Source: CALBZH01 sp964538515
Lineage (GTDB): Bacteria > Desulfobacterota > Syntrophobacteria > Syntrophobacterales > Syntrophobacteraceae
DNA: 64,000 nt
Reading direction: 5' to 3'
Assembly: GCA_964538515.1 (NCBI GenBank)
Contig: CAZIEW010000023.1
Location: forward strand, 1-64,000
Part shown: piece by piece, positions 1 to 9,062 of the stretch
Numbering within the stretch: position 1 is the first letter of the stretch
Layout of the letters: each line of letters opens with the position of its first letter
Program-made: the position numbers and the translations under genes
The notes under the pieces: generated by a model
Databases searched by the model: none
What the model was told of the DNA's origin: nothing
Seen by the model: the letters and a program-made list of their open reading frames with translations, nothing else

Positions 1-582
1 TCTCGAAAGGCGCCGGAATCCTCAAGTGCGACCACGCAAACCAACGCGCAGCAGTCTGGGCACGTCACGCAATCTCTTCCTCCAACTGCAATCCAGGGCG
101 AGAGAGCTTCCACGACTCCGTCGTCTGAGATACAGACGGCCGAGCCAACAGGACCCCAGCCGCAGCCCCAGCGAAAACTGGCTTCTCCCCTTGACGGCAG
201 ACCGACAAAGACCCCTGCGCCTGTTTCGGTATCCACTCTCGAGCCCAACCTCCCAGCAGCCAAAGCTGATCCGAGCGGCAGCACCGCGACTCAAACCGTG
301 ACCCAAAATCCCGCTCCAGCCATGCAGCCGGCTAGTTCCACTCCTCCCGCAGCCACATCGACCGGACTCGGACAACAACCCGTATCCCCGGCTGTCTCTG
401 CCGCTCCCACCGCTCTCGAGTCCTTTGAGCGAACGCGTGAGAAGCAGACGCAGACGGAGCAGCCGAAACAATCCCCCTCATCCCAAGCAGAATCATTGAT
501 CAAAAAGCATCCGGCTCCAAAGCCCCAAAGCGCCCCAGCCAAGTCAAACGACAGCGGTTGGACCATACGATACATCCAATAG
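1..582 (+). CDS. C-terminal part of a Pro/Thr/Ala/Gln-rich protein (5' end outside window)
   Basis: The frame is open from the first base to a TAG at 580-582, giving about 193 residues of low-complexity sequence rich in Pro, Ala, Ser, Thr and Gln. It ends in a short non-repetitive tail (SNDSGWTIRYIQ). No enzymatic motif, membrane segment or cysteine is visible. Such stretches usually form an unstructured linker or a periplasm-spanning tail, but the N-terminal domain that would identify the protein is not in the window. It lies 37 bases upstream of a secreted VWA protein and may share its transcript. Overlapping open frames on both strands here are by-products of the biased composition. Function unknown. 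Confidence 0.65.
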   Translation, partial: SRKAPESSSATTQTNAQQSGHVTQSLPPTAIQGERASTTPSSEIQTAEPTGPQPQPQRKLASPLDGRPTKTPAPVSVSTLEPNLPAAKADPSGSTATQTVTQNPAPAMQPASSTPPAATSTGLGQQPVSPAVSAAPTALESFERTREKQTQTEQPKQSPSSQAESLIKKHPAPKPQSAPAKSNDSGWTIRYIQ

Positions 583-619
583 CAACCCCCAAGGACAACT
601 CAAGAAAGGAAGGAAGGAC

Positions 620-1774
620 ATGATGCTAAACAAGACAGAGATGAGCATTCGCCCCGAACCTCAACGCTCCAAGAAACGGCCTTTCCTGCTGTTCGGAGCA
701 ATGATTGCGCTTTCCACCCTCCTTTGCACCAGTCCTGGATGGGCTCAAGATGCTCTGCCCGGAGGCTACGGGCTCAAAATATACCAAGTCAATTCCGCCC
801 TGTACCCCTTTGTCCAGGCCTATTTCCGGACCTTTGACAAGAACATGATGCCCCTGGTGAATCTGAACGAGCGAAACATCGGCTTGATGGTCAAGGGGCG
901 CGCCTATGATCCCATGAAACGGCAGTACGGTGTGCAGTCGATTCGGCAGCGCCAAGAGGCGACCCGGACGGTGATTGTGCTCGATGCCAGCAAATCGATG
1001 GCCGGCCGGCCGTTCGATGCCGCTGCACGTGCCTGTGCGCGATTCGTCGACAGCAAGCGATCCCAGGATGAAGTCTCTATCCTCGCCATTCGAGACACGA
1101 AGGAAGGCTACGAGATCGTATCCGAATTCGAGAGGGATGCTGGTGCGTTGGGTCGGCGATTGGCCGATGTGAAGCCAGATGGCCACAAGACCCGACTCTA
1201 CGACACCATCGGGGCTGCCATGCAAGCCTGTGGTACCGCGTCTCAGGGCTCCGTGCTCGCCTCCTCGGCCAACTACATCACCTCCTGCTCCGTCCTTGTC
1301 ATATCGGATGGACAGGACGATGGTAGCGCCGTCAACCGCGAAGAGCTCAACGCTCGCATCTCATCCCTGCGAATCCCCATTCCCATTTACTCCCTTGCTT
1401 ATTCGAAAGTGAACCCGCGGTATTTCAAGAATCTCGAGGCACTGTCGAAGAACTCATTTGGGAAGTACTACCTCATCGCAGAGGCCTACGATTCGATGCA
1501 GCGAGTCGTTGAGGAGATTCAAAACATCATCTTGAGCGATTACGTCCTCACCTTTCGAACGAATCAGGGCGTTGACGGCGAGGAGCATTCCTTCAAAATC
1601 GGAGTCGAATACCCTTCCGGAAGCGGCAAGTACACCTACGACAACGCCAAGTTTGAAGCGTTACAGGCCCCTCCTCTTCCAGCCATCATCCAAAAATGGG
1701 ATGAGATCGCAGCAGTGCTGCCCGAACTGCCAGCCGGCACCGAGCCCTATTATGACAAACAGGCTTCCCAGTAG
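620..1774 (+). CDS. secreted von Willebrand factor A (VWA) domain protein
   Basis: 384 residues. A long signal peptide (basic region to about residue 24, hydrophobic core, probable cleavage after GWAQ near residue 43) precedes a VWA domain. The metal-ion-dependent adhesion site is recognisable as VIVLDASKSMAG (DxSxS) near residue 120 and a later VISDGQDDG near residue 225. VWA domains bind protein partners through a divalent cation, so an exported binding or scaffold role is likely, but no partner is identifiable. Purine-rich AAGGAAGGA sits directly before the ATG pair at 620/623. It is followed by a glycine-zipper lipoprotein and an M48 metalloprotease on the same strand, suggesting one envelope-related unit. 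Confidence 0.8.
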   Translation: MMLNKTEMSIRPEPQRSKKRPFLLFGAMIALSTLLCTSPGWAQDALPGGYGLKIYQVNSALYPFVQAYFRTFDKNMMPLVNLNERNIGLMVKGRAYDPMKRQYGVQSIRQRQEATRTVIVLDASKSMAGRPFDAAARACARFVDSKRSQDEVSILAIRDTKEGYEIVSEFERDAGALGRRLADVKPDGHKTRLYDTIGAAMQACGTASQGSVLASSANYITSCSVLVISDGQDDGSAVNREELNARISSLRIPIPIYSLAYSKVNPRYFKNLEALSKNSFGKYYLIAEAYDSMQRVVEEIQNIILSDYVLTFRTNQGVDGEEHSFKIGVEYPSGSGKYTYDNAKFEALQAPPLPAIIQKWDEIAAVLPELPAGTEPYYDKQASQ

Positions 1775-1851
1775 TCCTCAGGAGACGAGGACGTGGCGGT
1801 TCTGCTCGCCCAAGCGACGACAGACAAACGAACATGAAAGGAAATGCTGTA

Positions 1852-2493
1852 ATGAAACCGACCTTATCCCGTTTCCGCTCTTCATGGACTTGCGCGCTGA
1901 TTGTGTGCTGCATGCTGCTTTGCAGCTGTGCCTCCACATATGAAGGCCAAATGGATCAAGTTGGAGGTACGCTTGCTGGAGCCGCGTTCGGCGCTATCAT
2001 GGGCGGCTTGATCGGGGGCAACGTGGAATCCGTTCTCATTGGGGCCGCGGCCGGTGGCATGATGGGATGGAGTGCCGCAACAGTGGCTCACTATGAGACG
2101 AATCGAGTGCGATCCTCTGCCGAAGATCGCAAGATGTATGGCCTGACCACGGGAGTGAGTACTCCGACCATCAAAATCCGACAGGGAACGGTCAGCCCCG
2201 ATTGCGTTAAACCAGGCCAAGAAATCACCGTGGTCACCGATTATTCGCTCTATCTTCCCGCTGGGACAACCACACAGGTGCCCGTGGAGGAGTACTATGT
2301 GCTGATGAAAGACGGCAAGGAGCTCCACAAGCTCCCCCCACAGAGCAAGACTCTGGCGGAGGGCGGATACACGGGAAAGGCTGCGATCAAAGTCCCTCGC
2401 AATATCAAGGCTGGCACGTACGTCATCGAGCACAGGACTTCGACCGGCAGCAGCTACGATGTCACGACAACAAGTTTTGTCGTTGGCTCCTGA
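1852..2493 (+). CDS. glycine-zipper lipoprotein
   Basis: 213 residues from the ATG at 1852, chosen over the in-frame ATG at 1834 because AAAGGA lies about 10 bases before it. The signal peptide ends in a lipobox (LLCSC, Cys near residue 25), so it should be a lipoprotein. Residues about 35-75 form a glycine zipper (GGTLAGAAFGAIMGGLIGG, then GAAAGGMMG) typical of membrane-spanning or oligomerising Gly-zipper proteins. The C-terminal 120 residues look like a beta-rich domain (IKVPRNIKAGTYVIEHR). The stop is one base from the ATG of the following metalloprotease, so the two are translationally adjacent. Precise function unknown; a cell-envelope role is inferred. Confidence 0.75.
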   Translation: MKPTLSRFRSSWTCALIVCCMLLCSCASTYEGQMDQVGGTLAGAAFGAIMGGLIGGNVESVLIGAAAGGMMGWSAATVAHYETNRVRSSAEDRKMYGLTTGVSTPTIKIRQGTVSPDCVKPGQEITVVTDYSLYLPAGTTTQVPVEEYYVLMKDGKELHKLPPQSKTLAEGGYTGKAAIKVPRNIKAGTYVIEHRTSTGSSYDVTTTSFVVGS

Positions 2494-2494
2494 A

Positions 2495-3280
2495 ATGACA
2501 CGGGACGGCGTCTTGAAATTATCCGCTCATAATCTATGGCGTTCGGCATTTGTGACTGTACTCTTCTTCGTGACGATGACCCCGTGCGCGTGGGGACTCT
2601 GCGAAGGGGAGTACGAGAATGCCCGGTCCTTGGTGTGGCAGATCGAGAACGAGTGGCCGCTTCGGGACCGCCGCGACAGCGTCACCCTTTACCTCCTGTC
2701 GCTCTTCGATGACGTCGTGCGCTCCTCGACACGCGGGGGCGCCGTGATATGGCGTCCTCGGGTCGTCAGGGACTATTCCGCTAATGCTTATTCGGTAGGG
2801 GCCGGATACATCTACGTGACCGAAGGGGCCATTCGACTGTGCGACACCGAGTCGGAGCTGGCAGCTATCCTGGCTCATGAGATGGGGCACGAAATCGCAG
2901 GCCACTTCTGCTCAGCGGAGCCGCCTCGGCGTGGAAGGATCTACTACCCTTTCGGCTTCCGACGGTCCGCTGACGAGCCTCGTCGGCGCGTCGCAGCCGA
3001 TAAGGGGTCACTCACCCTGGATCTCGATCCGGAAAAAGAGCGGGAAGCCGATCGGCTTGCGGTGGACATCCTGCGGGCTACTCGATTTGATGCCCATGCG
3101 ATCCTCGAGATTGCAAGGCGCCTGCCGATGAGCGGTTCTCATACTCCGGATCTGAGGCGTGTTGAGACCTTGAGACGGATGCTGGAGGATGTCCCCAAAA
3201 AGCATCCCATGGATTCCGAGCAGTTTATCAGAGTCAAACAGGACCTATCAGGTCAACGCCAGCCATACGAAGAGCCATGA
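2495..3280 (+). CDS. M48-family zinc metalloprotease, exported
   Basis: 261 residues from the ATG at 2495, one base after the preceding stop. An uncleaved anchor or signal peptide (residues about 15-35, ending PCAWG) precedes the peptidase. The zinc site is complete: HEMGHEIAGH (HExxH) near residue 128 and KEREADRLAVDI, whose EADxxA supplies the third ligand, near residue 180. This places it with periplasmic M48 proteases of the BepA/LoiP/YfgC type, which act in outer-membrane protein quality control. No TPR repeat region follows, so it is the short form. Coupling to a Gly-zipper lipoprotein and a VWA protein fits an envelope-maintenance unit; the substrate is not deducible. Confidence 0.85.
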   Translation: MTRDGVLKLSAHNLWRSAFVTVLFFVTMTPCAWGLCEGEYENARSLVWQIENEWPLRDRRDSVTLYLLSLFDDVVRSSTRGGAVIWRPRVVRDYSANAYSVGAGYIYVTEGAIRLCDTESELAAILAHEMGHEIAGHFCSAEPPRRGRIYYPFGFRRSADEPRRRVAADKGSLTLDLDPEKEREADRLAVDILRATRFDAHAILEIARRLPMSGSHTPDLRRVETLRRMLEDVPKKHPMDSEQFIRVKQDLSGQRQPYEEP

Positions 3281-3344
3281 AACCATCATTCGCGGACTCA
3301 GACCACAACAGGAAGCCTGGTGCTGGCAGCCATCGTCATTCCTT

Positions 3345-3896
3345 TCATTTTTCCCCGTACCGCTGCAATCGATAGCGGTCGCGCTGCTCTTCCAGCTTAG
3401 TCCATAGGGATTGCGGCACGAGCGACTTGATGGCTTCGAAGATCGCCTTCGCCCGCTCCTTCTGCCGACCCGCAGGCAATGAAGGGAGGCTGACCGTCCT
3501 CTGATTGCCCTTGACGACGACCGATTCACTGCTTCCGCCTAGAAGCGGAATCTCCGGCGGCTGCCACTGCTCCGTCCAGAGACCTTCCGCCGCCATCTTC
3601 TCACAGAGCCGCTGGAGCGCGCCCGAGTCGACCGCAAAGCCCTCCGTCCAGACAGGTGCTTTCTCGGAAGGGTAGTCCGGAACATAGATCACTTTGCCTT
3701 CCCCGGTGGCCGCGATCTCGATAGAATACTCATAGTGGTAAGGGGGAGGCATCGTGCCCGCCTTCCATTCATAAAGGACATGCAAATCCGATGGACATGG
3801 TGGGGGCGCAGATACAGCACCGCCCAAACTCGCAATCCCCAGAAGCCCCGTCATGAGAAGAACCAAGCTCAGTGCCACGCAGTTGCTCAGGCTCAT
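3345..3896 (-). CDS. small secreted protein of unknown function
   Basis: 183 residues with an N-terminal signal peptide (hydrophobic residues about 5-28, probable cleavage after AVSA). The mature part begins with a CPSDLHVLYEW motif and continues as an alternating beta-rich domain containing a tryptophan-rich stretch (EGLWTEQWQP). I do not recognise a catalytic motif. GGAGG lies 7 bases before the ATG. It is the last gene of a minus-strand run (8511 to 3345), 19 bases after the alpha/beta hydrolase, so it is probably cotranscribed with the exported protein-repair methyltransferase and the membrane synthase-like protein. It converges with the M48 gene across a 64-base gap. Confidence 0.65.
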   Translation of the reverse strand: MSLSNCVALSLVLLMTGLLGIASLGGAVSAPPPCPSDLHVLYEWKAGTMPPPYHYEYSIEIAATGEGKVIYVPDYPSEKAPVWTEGFAVDSGALQRLCEKMAAEGLWTEQWQPPEIPLLGGSSESVVVKGNQRTVSLPSLPAGRQKERAKAIFEAIKSLVPQSLWTKLEEQRDRYRLQRYGEK

Positions 3897-3915
3897 TGGA
3901 AAACCTCCGTATCCT

Positions 3916-5013
3916 TCATTTCTTACTCCGCCGGGACGGCTCCAGCACGGTGCCGAGCTTTACCAGGCAGGCAAGGGGATCCTTAGGGGGACCGAGGAGA
4001 GGAACGTCCAGATGGTCGGTTTCGATTCGGGCGTGGTAGATGCTTCCCCGCGACAAGACGTCGGGCCATCCCTCCTTGGCATGGATGCCGCGCCTCGCGA
4101 TGCGGGTCAGGAGCTCCTTCATGTTCTCCTCACAGCTTCCCATCCTGTAGAGGCTCACGAAAAAGCTCTTCCCGTGAGACGCGAGGATCCATTTCTCGAA
4201 CTTGTCCACATCCTCATAGAGCGCATCCATGAGAAAAACGCCCATCACACGCTCATTCACCCCGCCCCGATCCAGAACGTATGCCAACGTCTTATAGCCT
4301 CCGCTAAAGGCCGTCAAGATGACGGGGGCCGTATCCAGCTTCTTTCCATAGCGCTGCCCCATCTTCGCACTCAGGACCCGACCCGCCTCCCTCATAAACA
4401 GCCGAAAGTGATTTTTCCTGAAGAGCTTTCCCGGGCTTGAATCCGCGGCGTTCTGCGCAAGCTGCGGCACAATCAGGATGACATTTCTCCCCGAAGCATC
4501 GATCTGACGCGTCAACTGATGGTCTCGATTGCTCTTGCTGATGTCAGTTCTCAGCCCATGAAAATAGAGCACATATGCAAAGGGTTTTGAAGGATCGAAA
4601 TGCGGCGGCACATGAAAAAGAGCTCGACTGTCGCTGTAGTGATCTTTCTCCGAGAAGCGCTCGCCCAGACGGTTGGTATGGAAGCGCTCCCCACTGACCG
4701 GGTCGACGAAATCAAAAAAATCGATGGTTGTGTCTTCGTATTTGCCGGAATAGGGGTAAGGAGCATGCCTAAGGGTTTGAACAAAGGTGGATGCTCCCTC
4801 ACCATCCATCGTATCTTTTCTCGCTTCTGAAGGGTCAGCTGTCTCAGACGGGATGTTCTCCCAGCGTTCGGACGCAGTCGAGCTCGGGGAGCCGACTCCA
4901 CCTCCGGCGACGGTCGACTGCTTGGCTCCTTGACCGGCCCATCCAGAAGCAAGCGCCAACAGGACCAACGCTCCCGCAAGGCCGGACCATTCAACCCCCC
5001 TCCACCGTTTCAC
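3916..5013 (-). CDS. exported alpha/beta-hydrolase-fold protein
   Basis: 365 residues starting at a GTG whose first bases overlap the upstream stop (GTGA). The longer open frame upstream is a shadow of the neighbouring gene. A signal peptide (hydrophobic ALVLLALASGWAG, residues about 12-25) is followed by a hydrolase core: a YVLYFHGLRTD strand and oxyanion region near residue 155, and a nucleophile elbow TAFSGGYKTLAYV near residue 238, where Ser is the probable nucleophile. Candidate acid and histidine residues lie near the C-terminus (SIYHARIETDHLDVP). The family suggests an esterase or peptidase-like hydrolase in the periplasm; the substrate is unknown. It is translationally coupled to the membrane spermidine-synthase-like gene, which suggests they act together. 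Confidence 0.7.
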   Translation of the reverse strand: MKRWRGVEWSGLAGALVLLALASGWAGQGAKQSTVAGGGVGSPSSTASERWENIPSETADPSEARKDTMDGEGASTFVQTLRHAPYPYSGKYEDTTIDFFDFVDPVSGERFHTNRLGERFSEKDHYSDSRALFHVPPHFDPSKPFAYVLYFHGLRTDISKSNRDHQLTRQIDASGRNVILIVPQLAQNAADSSPGKLFRKNHFRLFMREAGRVLSAKMGQRYGKKLDTAPVILTAFSGGYKTLAYVLDRGGVNERVMGVFLMDALYEDVDKFEKWILASHGKSFFVSLYRMGSCEENMKELLTRIARRGIHAKEGWPDVLSRGSIYHARIETDHLDVPLLGPPKDPLACLVKLGTVLEPSRRSKK

Positions 5014-7571
5014 GGGACCTGTCCCGGAGATGAAGCCGACTTTGAAAATCCCAAGAAGCAGGGCCCGGCCGCCAGGTAGATCACAGCGCTCAGAAGCAGC
5101 ACGGAGGACAGACCATAGAGGACCGACACGACCGGCACCAGCACTGAGCCCACGACCGAGAAAGACCCGTTGATCCCCCACGCCCACACGAAGAAATGCT
5201 CCTTGCGAAGGATCGACAGGGTTGCCATCCCCAGCGCGAAGGGAAAGCCGAGCAGAAATGCAAGCGGCGCAAGCAGAACCAGGCAGACAGTCGCCTTTGC
5301 CGCATACGACCACCCCCCGATGGCCGTCAGAATGGAGTTGAGCGAAAGAACGTATAGAACCAGGAGGACTGCGATGAGCAAGCTCACCGTCGTGATGACC
5401 CGGCGCGCAACGGGAAGCCATCTTCCGGATACGAAGCTCCCGATACCGGAGAAGAGCAGCATGCCCGTCACCAGCACGGCGAAGGACACCGTGCTGTTTC
5501 CGAGGCAGAGGAGGCACTTGCTGATGAAGGCGATCTCAATCAGGATGTATCCCAATCCCAGGCATAAAAAGTAGCCCATCACACAAAGTTTCCCTGGGTC
5601 ATGGGAGAATAACGCCCGCCACCCGAAAACCACCGGCAGCACCAGGAGCAGCAGACCGAAAAACAGGGCCAGCAGCAGGGTCGCCCAAAGGAGCAGGTAG
5701 CCCCATTCATCCGAAATCGTCTCGAGCTTGTCGAGAAAGCGGGGAATATCCCGAGGCTTTACGAAGCCCGCGAAGTAAGGACGCTCGTTGCTCAAAGACC
5801 TCATGTCGAAGACGTAGCGATCCCGGATCGAGCCTGCATCGCCTCGGATCAGACGATGCGCCACGGCACGAAAGAGGCTTCCCGCCGACACATCCACATC
5901 CGACTCCCCCTCGTCTCCAGGGCCCATGTCGCTTGGTGCGAAATACACCGAACGGTAAGCCGAGAGAATCGATTCGAGATCGTCCCGGTCCTCTCCGCTG
6001 CCCGGTGCATAAACGACTTCAAAGCTCAATCGCCCACAGGTCTTCACAAGCGCATCCACCTCCTGCGTCGTGAAGCCCCCTTTCTTGTAAAGGATGGTGA
6101 ACGTCGAGAGGTACGTTTGCGTCATGAAAAGGGAATCGGCAACATTCGCGGAGCCGTCGGACCTGGCCGCGTCGACCATCGTGCTCATGAGCTTCAGTAC
6201 GGACTTGGGAGGGTCTTCTTTGTTCCAGACGGTCACCGACAGGATTCCGTCCCGGCGAAGCGCTCCGATGCTGGCTCGGAACGTTTCCACCGTATAGCCG
6301 TATTGCTCGTGAATGGAAGACCCGGCCGGCATGGAAAGGCCCGTCGAGTCGGCAAGGCTCAGATCGATGATGTCGAAATGATCCGGGAGCAACGGAACGA
6401 CGATCCGCCCTTCCCTTTCGACCAGTTGAACACGCTCATCGGTGAGAATGCGCCCTGTGTAATCCGCAACAAAGGGATCATCCCGAACCGTTTGGACCAC
6501 CAGAGGATTCCCTTCAGCCACGGTCACGCGCCGCGCCCCGAGCTCCAAGGCCACGTTGGTCGAAATTCCCCCACCGAACTGCATGATGAGCACATCGGGG
6601 CTGGTTTTCAGCCCGTACGGAAGCGCCATGGAAAGGTATTTCACATACTGGGACTGATTGGGCGGAAGCTGCCGCATGATCCCGACGGGGCCATCGCCGT
6701 CGATGTACATGCCAAGGAAGGCATTCTGAGGCATCTCGTCCATGTACAACGTGGCCGCATCGCTCAACCCCGGCGCGAAGTGAAAATACGAGCTCGAATA
6801 CACCTCGAGATTTCCGAACGGACTGGCCTTTTGACCGACGAGACGCACATCGGGGAACTGACGCGCGTAGCTTACCCCTTTATACGGAGAAACATGAATC
6901 TGCTCAAAATGCGCGGCCCCCACGAAGGCAATCCCGGCGCACACACCCAAGAGGAGAAATGAGCTCCGGCCGTCAGTGGCCCAGAGCCAGAGCACGGCGC
7001 CCGCAAGCCAAAGAATCAGGGGGACAACCAGGAGGTTTCCCGGCAGCACGAAGTACATGGCGGCAAAGAGGATCATGCCGCCCAATCCGGAGCCTGCCAT
7101 GTTGGCGAAATAGGCCTTGCCAAATTCGCTCTGTCCCATGAGGAAGAAGAGCCCGAGGAACATGGCACCCAAGAGGAACGGGATGAAGTAGATGAGGAAG
7201 TAACCCGCGAGATAGGCCTTCTGCCAGGGATCCGAGACCAGGAAGATGGGGTTGAAAGGAACCTGCTGCGCGGTCACGTTCGCCAGCATCATCATCGGAC
7301 CGAGGACCAGCACCGTCCCGGCCATCCAGGCTTCAATCCGTCTTTTGAAAGCCTCCTTCCAGATGCACAAGACCGTGCTGAACACCCCGAAACCGAACAT
7401 GGCAATGGCAATCACCGTCGAGCCAAAGTGCGACCATCCGCCGTTCGAGAAGACCCTCATGACGAAGAGCTCATAGGCCAGGACCGCCCCGGACACCAGA
7501 GCCAACGAAGCGCGGGCGAGGCCGGTCAGGGCCTTTTGCTCCACTGAACGAGAGCCCTCAGCGCCCTTCAT
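5010..7571 (-). CDS. membrane protein with embedded spermidine-synthase-like methyltransferase fold
   Basis: 853 residues from the ATG at 7571, which overlaps the end of the preceding gene by 14 bases. Three parts are visible: about seven N-terminal membrane helices (residues about 20-225), a soluble Rossmann domain (about 235-600) and a C-terminal block of helices (about 630-850). The soluble part carries the SAM or aminopropyl-donor loop VLIMQFGGGISTNVALELG, then VTVAEGNP and FDIIDLSLADSTG, matching the spermidine synthase / class I methyltransferase superfamily. Large polytopic proteins of this design are known in deltaproteobacteria, but their reaction is not established. The usual spermidine-synthase DTDP-like loop is absent (DLSLADS instead), so true polyamine synthesis is doubtful. 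Confidence 0.75.
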   Translation of the reverse strand: MKGAEGSRSVEQKALTGLARASLALVSGAVLAYELFVMRVFSNGGWSHFGSTVIAIAMFGFGVFSTVLCIWKEAFKRRIEAWMAGTVLVLGPMMMLANVTAQQVPFNPIFLVSDPWQKAYLAGYFLIYFIPFLLGAMFLGLFFLMGQSEFGKAYFANMAGSGLGGMILFAAMYFVLPGNLLVVPLILWLAGAVLWLWATDGRSSFLLLGVCAGIAFVGAAHFEQIHVSPYKGVSYARQFPDVRLVGQKASPFGNLEVYSSSYFHFAPGLSDAATLYMDEMPQNAFLGMYIDGDGPVGIMRQLPPNQSQYVKYLSMALPYGLKTSPDVLIMQFGGGISTNVALELGARRVTVAEGNPLVVQTVRDDPFVADYTGRILTDERVQLVEREGRIVVPLLPDHFDIIDLSLADSTGLSMPAGSSIHEQYGYTVETFRASIGALRRDGILSVTVWNKEDPPKSVLKLMSTMVDAARSDGSANVADSLFMTQTYLSTFTILYKKGGFTTQEVDALVKTCGRLSFEVVYAPGSGEDRDDLESILSAYRSVYFAPSDMGPGDEGESDVDVSAGSLFRAVAHRLIRGDAGSIRDRYVFDMRSLSNERPYFAGFVKPRDIPRFLDKLETISDEWGYLLLWATLLLALFFGLLLLVLPVVFGWRALFSHDPGKLCVMGYFLCLGLGYILIEIAFISKCLLCLGNSTVSFAVLVTGMLLFSGIGSFVSGRWLPVARRVITTVSLLIAVLLVLYVLSLNSILTAIGGWSYAAKATVCLVLLAPLAFLLGFPFALGMATLSILRKEHFFVWAWGINGSFSVVGSVLVPVVSVLYGLSSVLLLSAVIYLAAGPCFLGFSKSASSPGQVP

Positions 7572-8511
7572 TGTAGTGGGTCCCGCCGCCTTTTTTCGTA
7601 AACGGAACAAAGGCCTCCTTCTTGCGACCGTGATAGATGTCTTCCCGGGTAATCACGGGATTGCCCTGAGCGTCTTGATTCTTGGTCACCTTGAGGATCA
7701 CTTGAGCCCCGGGCGGACCGACGGGAATCACCATCACGCCTCCCATCTTGAGCTGTTTGAGCAGAGGCGGTGGAATGTGGTCAATCCCGCAAGTGACGAC
7801 GATCTTATCGAAAGGCGCATACTCCTCCCAACCGAAATAGCCGTCGTCGGCCTTCCTTTTGATCTTTCCATATTCGGGATAGCCCGCCGCCGTCAGCTCC
7901 GTGTAGATCGCATCCGTCTCCTTCTGCAGCGGATCGATGATTTCAATGGTGTACACGTGATCGGAGAGATAGGTCAGCATCGCGGCCTGGTACCCGGAGC
8001 CCGTGCCGATCTCGAGCACCTTGTCCTCGGGCTGAACATCGAGAGCCGCCGTCATGCGCCCCACCAGGTACGGGCCGGAGATCGTCACTCCGTGGCGGAT
8101 GTCGAGAAAGGCATGGTCGTACGCCCTTCCGAGATTCCAGGGACGGCAGAACTTCTCCCTCGGCGTCAGCAGGAATGCCCTGATTTCCTTCTCTTGCGCA
8201 ATGTCCTTGTTGCGGATCAACGCCATGGCCCGGTCGAACCGCTGCTCCAGGAACTTCTCATCCTCCTTGCGCTCCCGTTTCATGAGCTCGACAAACCGCT
8301 TGAGCGAATCCCTTGGAGGATTCGGAAGACTTGCGACGAGGCCCGAGGCGGCTTTGGATTCTTGTCCGACCTGATCGGCGGCTTTGCCTTCCTCAACGGC
8401 ACTGCTGGAGGAGACACCACTGACAGAGCATAAGAGAAGCATGAAGACAAGGGTGCACAAGGAACGTGATGACAGCACGTGGTGCGAGATCCTGACGTTC
8501 AAAAGTCTCAT
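7558..8511 (-). CDS. exported protein-L-isoaspartate O-methyltransferase
   Basis: 317 residues from the ATG at 8511, which has GGGGAG 7 bases upstream; in-frame sequence above it lacks such a site. A signal peptide (LCTLVFMLLLCSVSGVSS, residues about 20-37) and a charged alpha-helical segment (to about residue 105) precede a PCMT domain. The motifs VTISGPYLVGRM and KVLEIGTGSGYQAAML (SAM loop), followed by VYTIEII, are diagnostic. PCMT repairs isoaspartyl residues in damaged proteins using SAM. Periplasmic export is unusual because SAM is cytosolic; the membrane-bound synthase-like partner encoded next could be relevant. First gene of the four-gene minus-strand operon. Confidence 0.82.
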   Translation of the reverse strand: MRLLNVRISHHVLSSRSLCTLVFMLLLCSVSGVSSSSAVEEGKAADQVGQESKAASGLVASLPNPPRDSLKRFVELMKRERKEDEKFLEQRFDRAMALIRNKDIAQEKEIRAFLLTPREKFCRPWNLGRAYDHAFLDIRHGVTISGPYLVGRMTAALDVQPEDKVLEIGTGSGYQAAMLTYLSDHVYTIEIIDPLQKETDAIYTELTAAGYPEYGKIKRKADDGYFGWEEYAPFDKIVVTCGIDHIPPPLLKQLKMGGVMVIPVGPPGAQVILKVTKNQDAQGNPVITREDIYHGRKKEAFVPFTKKGGGTHYNEGR

Positions 8512-8825
8512 GTTCGGCTCCCCACAAAAAACTGCTTCAACCCACGGCAACCGGCCAAGGAATCGGACACGTCACGATGGTGGCTCTGACTTCCCTGATC
8601 CGGATCGCCACAAAAATCCTGGTGTCCCATGAATGATTGGCTTAATCTTCAGTCGGAAGGCCTTTGCGGTTGTTACGAACAGGCGGCTGGGCTGCATGAA
8701 AAGCCCGCCCGCTGCCCTGTGCCCCCAGCGGCTCGACACCGAGACCGATCCTCCACCGACCGATTTTGCAGATACCACCAAAGGATGATCAGCGCGAATG
8801 AAAAGAAGGGACACGAGGAGCATTT
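8512..8825. other. 314-base divergent intergenic region, no gene seen
   Basis: Separates the minus-strand methyltransferase operon from the plus-strand cytochrome b5-like gene and should hold both promoters. Short open frames here lack ribosome sites and credible composition. I see no convincing -35/-10 pair and no strong hairpin. Confidence 0.5.
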
Positions 8826-9062
8826 ATGAAAGAATTCGACTCGACGGCACTCGCGGAATTTGACGGGACCCATGGAAAACCGGTTTATGTGGCCGTGCAG
8901 GGCAAGGTCTACGATGTCACCCGAAGCAGGCTTTGGAAAGACGGCACCCACCAAAGGCGGCACCGCGCTGGGGAAGACCTGACCGATGATCTTGACGGCG
9001 CACCCCATGACCTGGACGTCCTTCTGCGTTTCCCACAGGTGGGCGTCATCAGCTCGACATAA
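8826..9062 (+). CDS. small cytochrome b5-like heme-binding domain protein
   Basis: 78 residues with GAGGAG before the ATG. The sequence follows the compact cytochrome b5-like fold found in small proteins of anaerobes: an EFDGTHGKPVYVAVQGKVYD strand pair, then a helix with the candidate heme-ligating histidines in KDGTHQRRHRAGEDLT, and a second His in GAPHDLDVLLRFP. A C-terminal PQVGVI strand closes the domain. No signal peptide, so it is probably cytosolic. Members of this family may bind heme or another small molecule; binding here is inferred. It stands alone, converging with thiC across 180 bases. Confidence 0.75.
   Translation: MKEFDSTALAEFDGTHGKPVYVAVQGKVYDVTRSRLWKDGTHQRRHRAGEDLTDDLDGAPHDLDVLLRFPQVGVISST

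Noticed and set aside
22..471. Minus-strand open frame over the first 450 bases
   Set aside because: Antisense to a Pro/Thr-rich coding frame; the Arg/Gly/Ser-rich translation is a composition artefact.
5013..5517. Extended N-terminus of the alpha/beta hydrolase frame
   Set aside because: It lies inside the membrane synthase-like gene and gives Arg/His-rich nonsense; the GTGA overlap at 5010-5013 is the real start.
5856..6962. Long plus-strand frame of 368 codons
   Set aside because: Antisense to the spermidine-synthase-like gene, His/Arg-rich, no ribosome site or motif.
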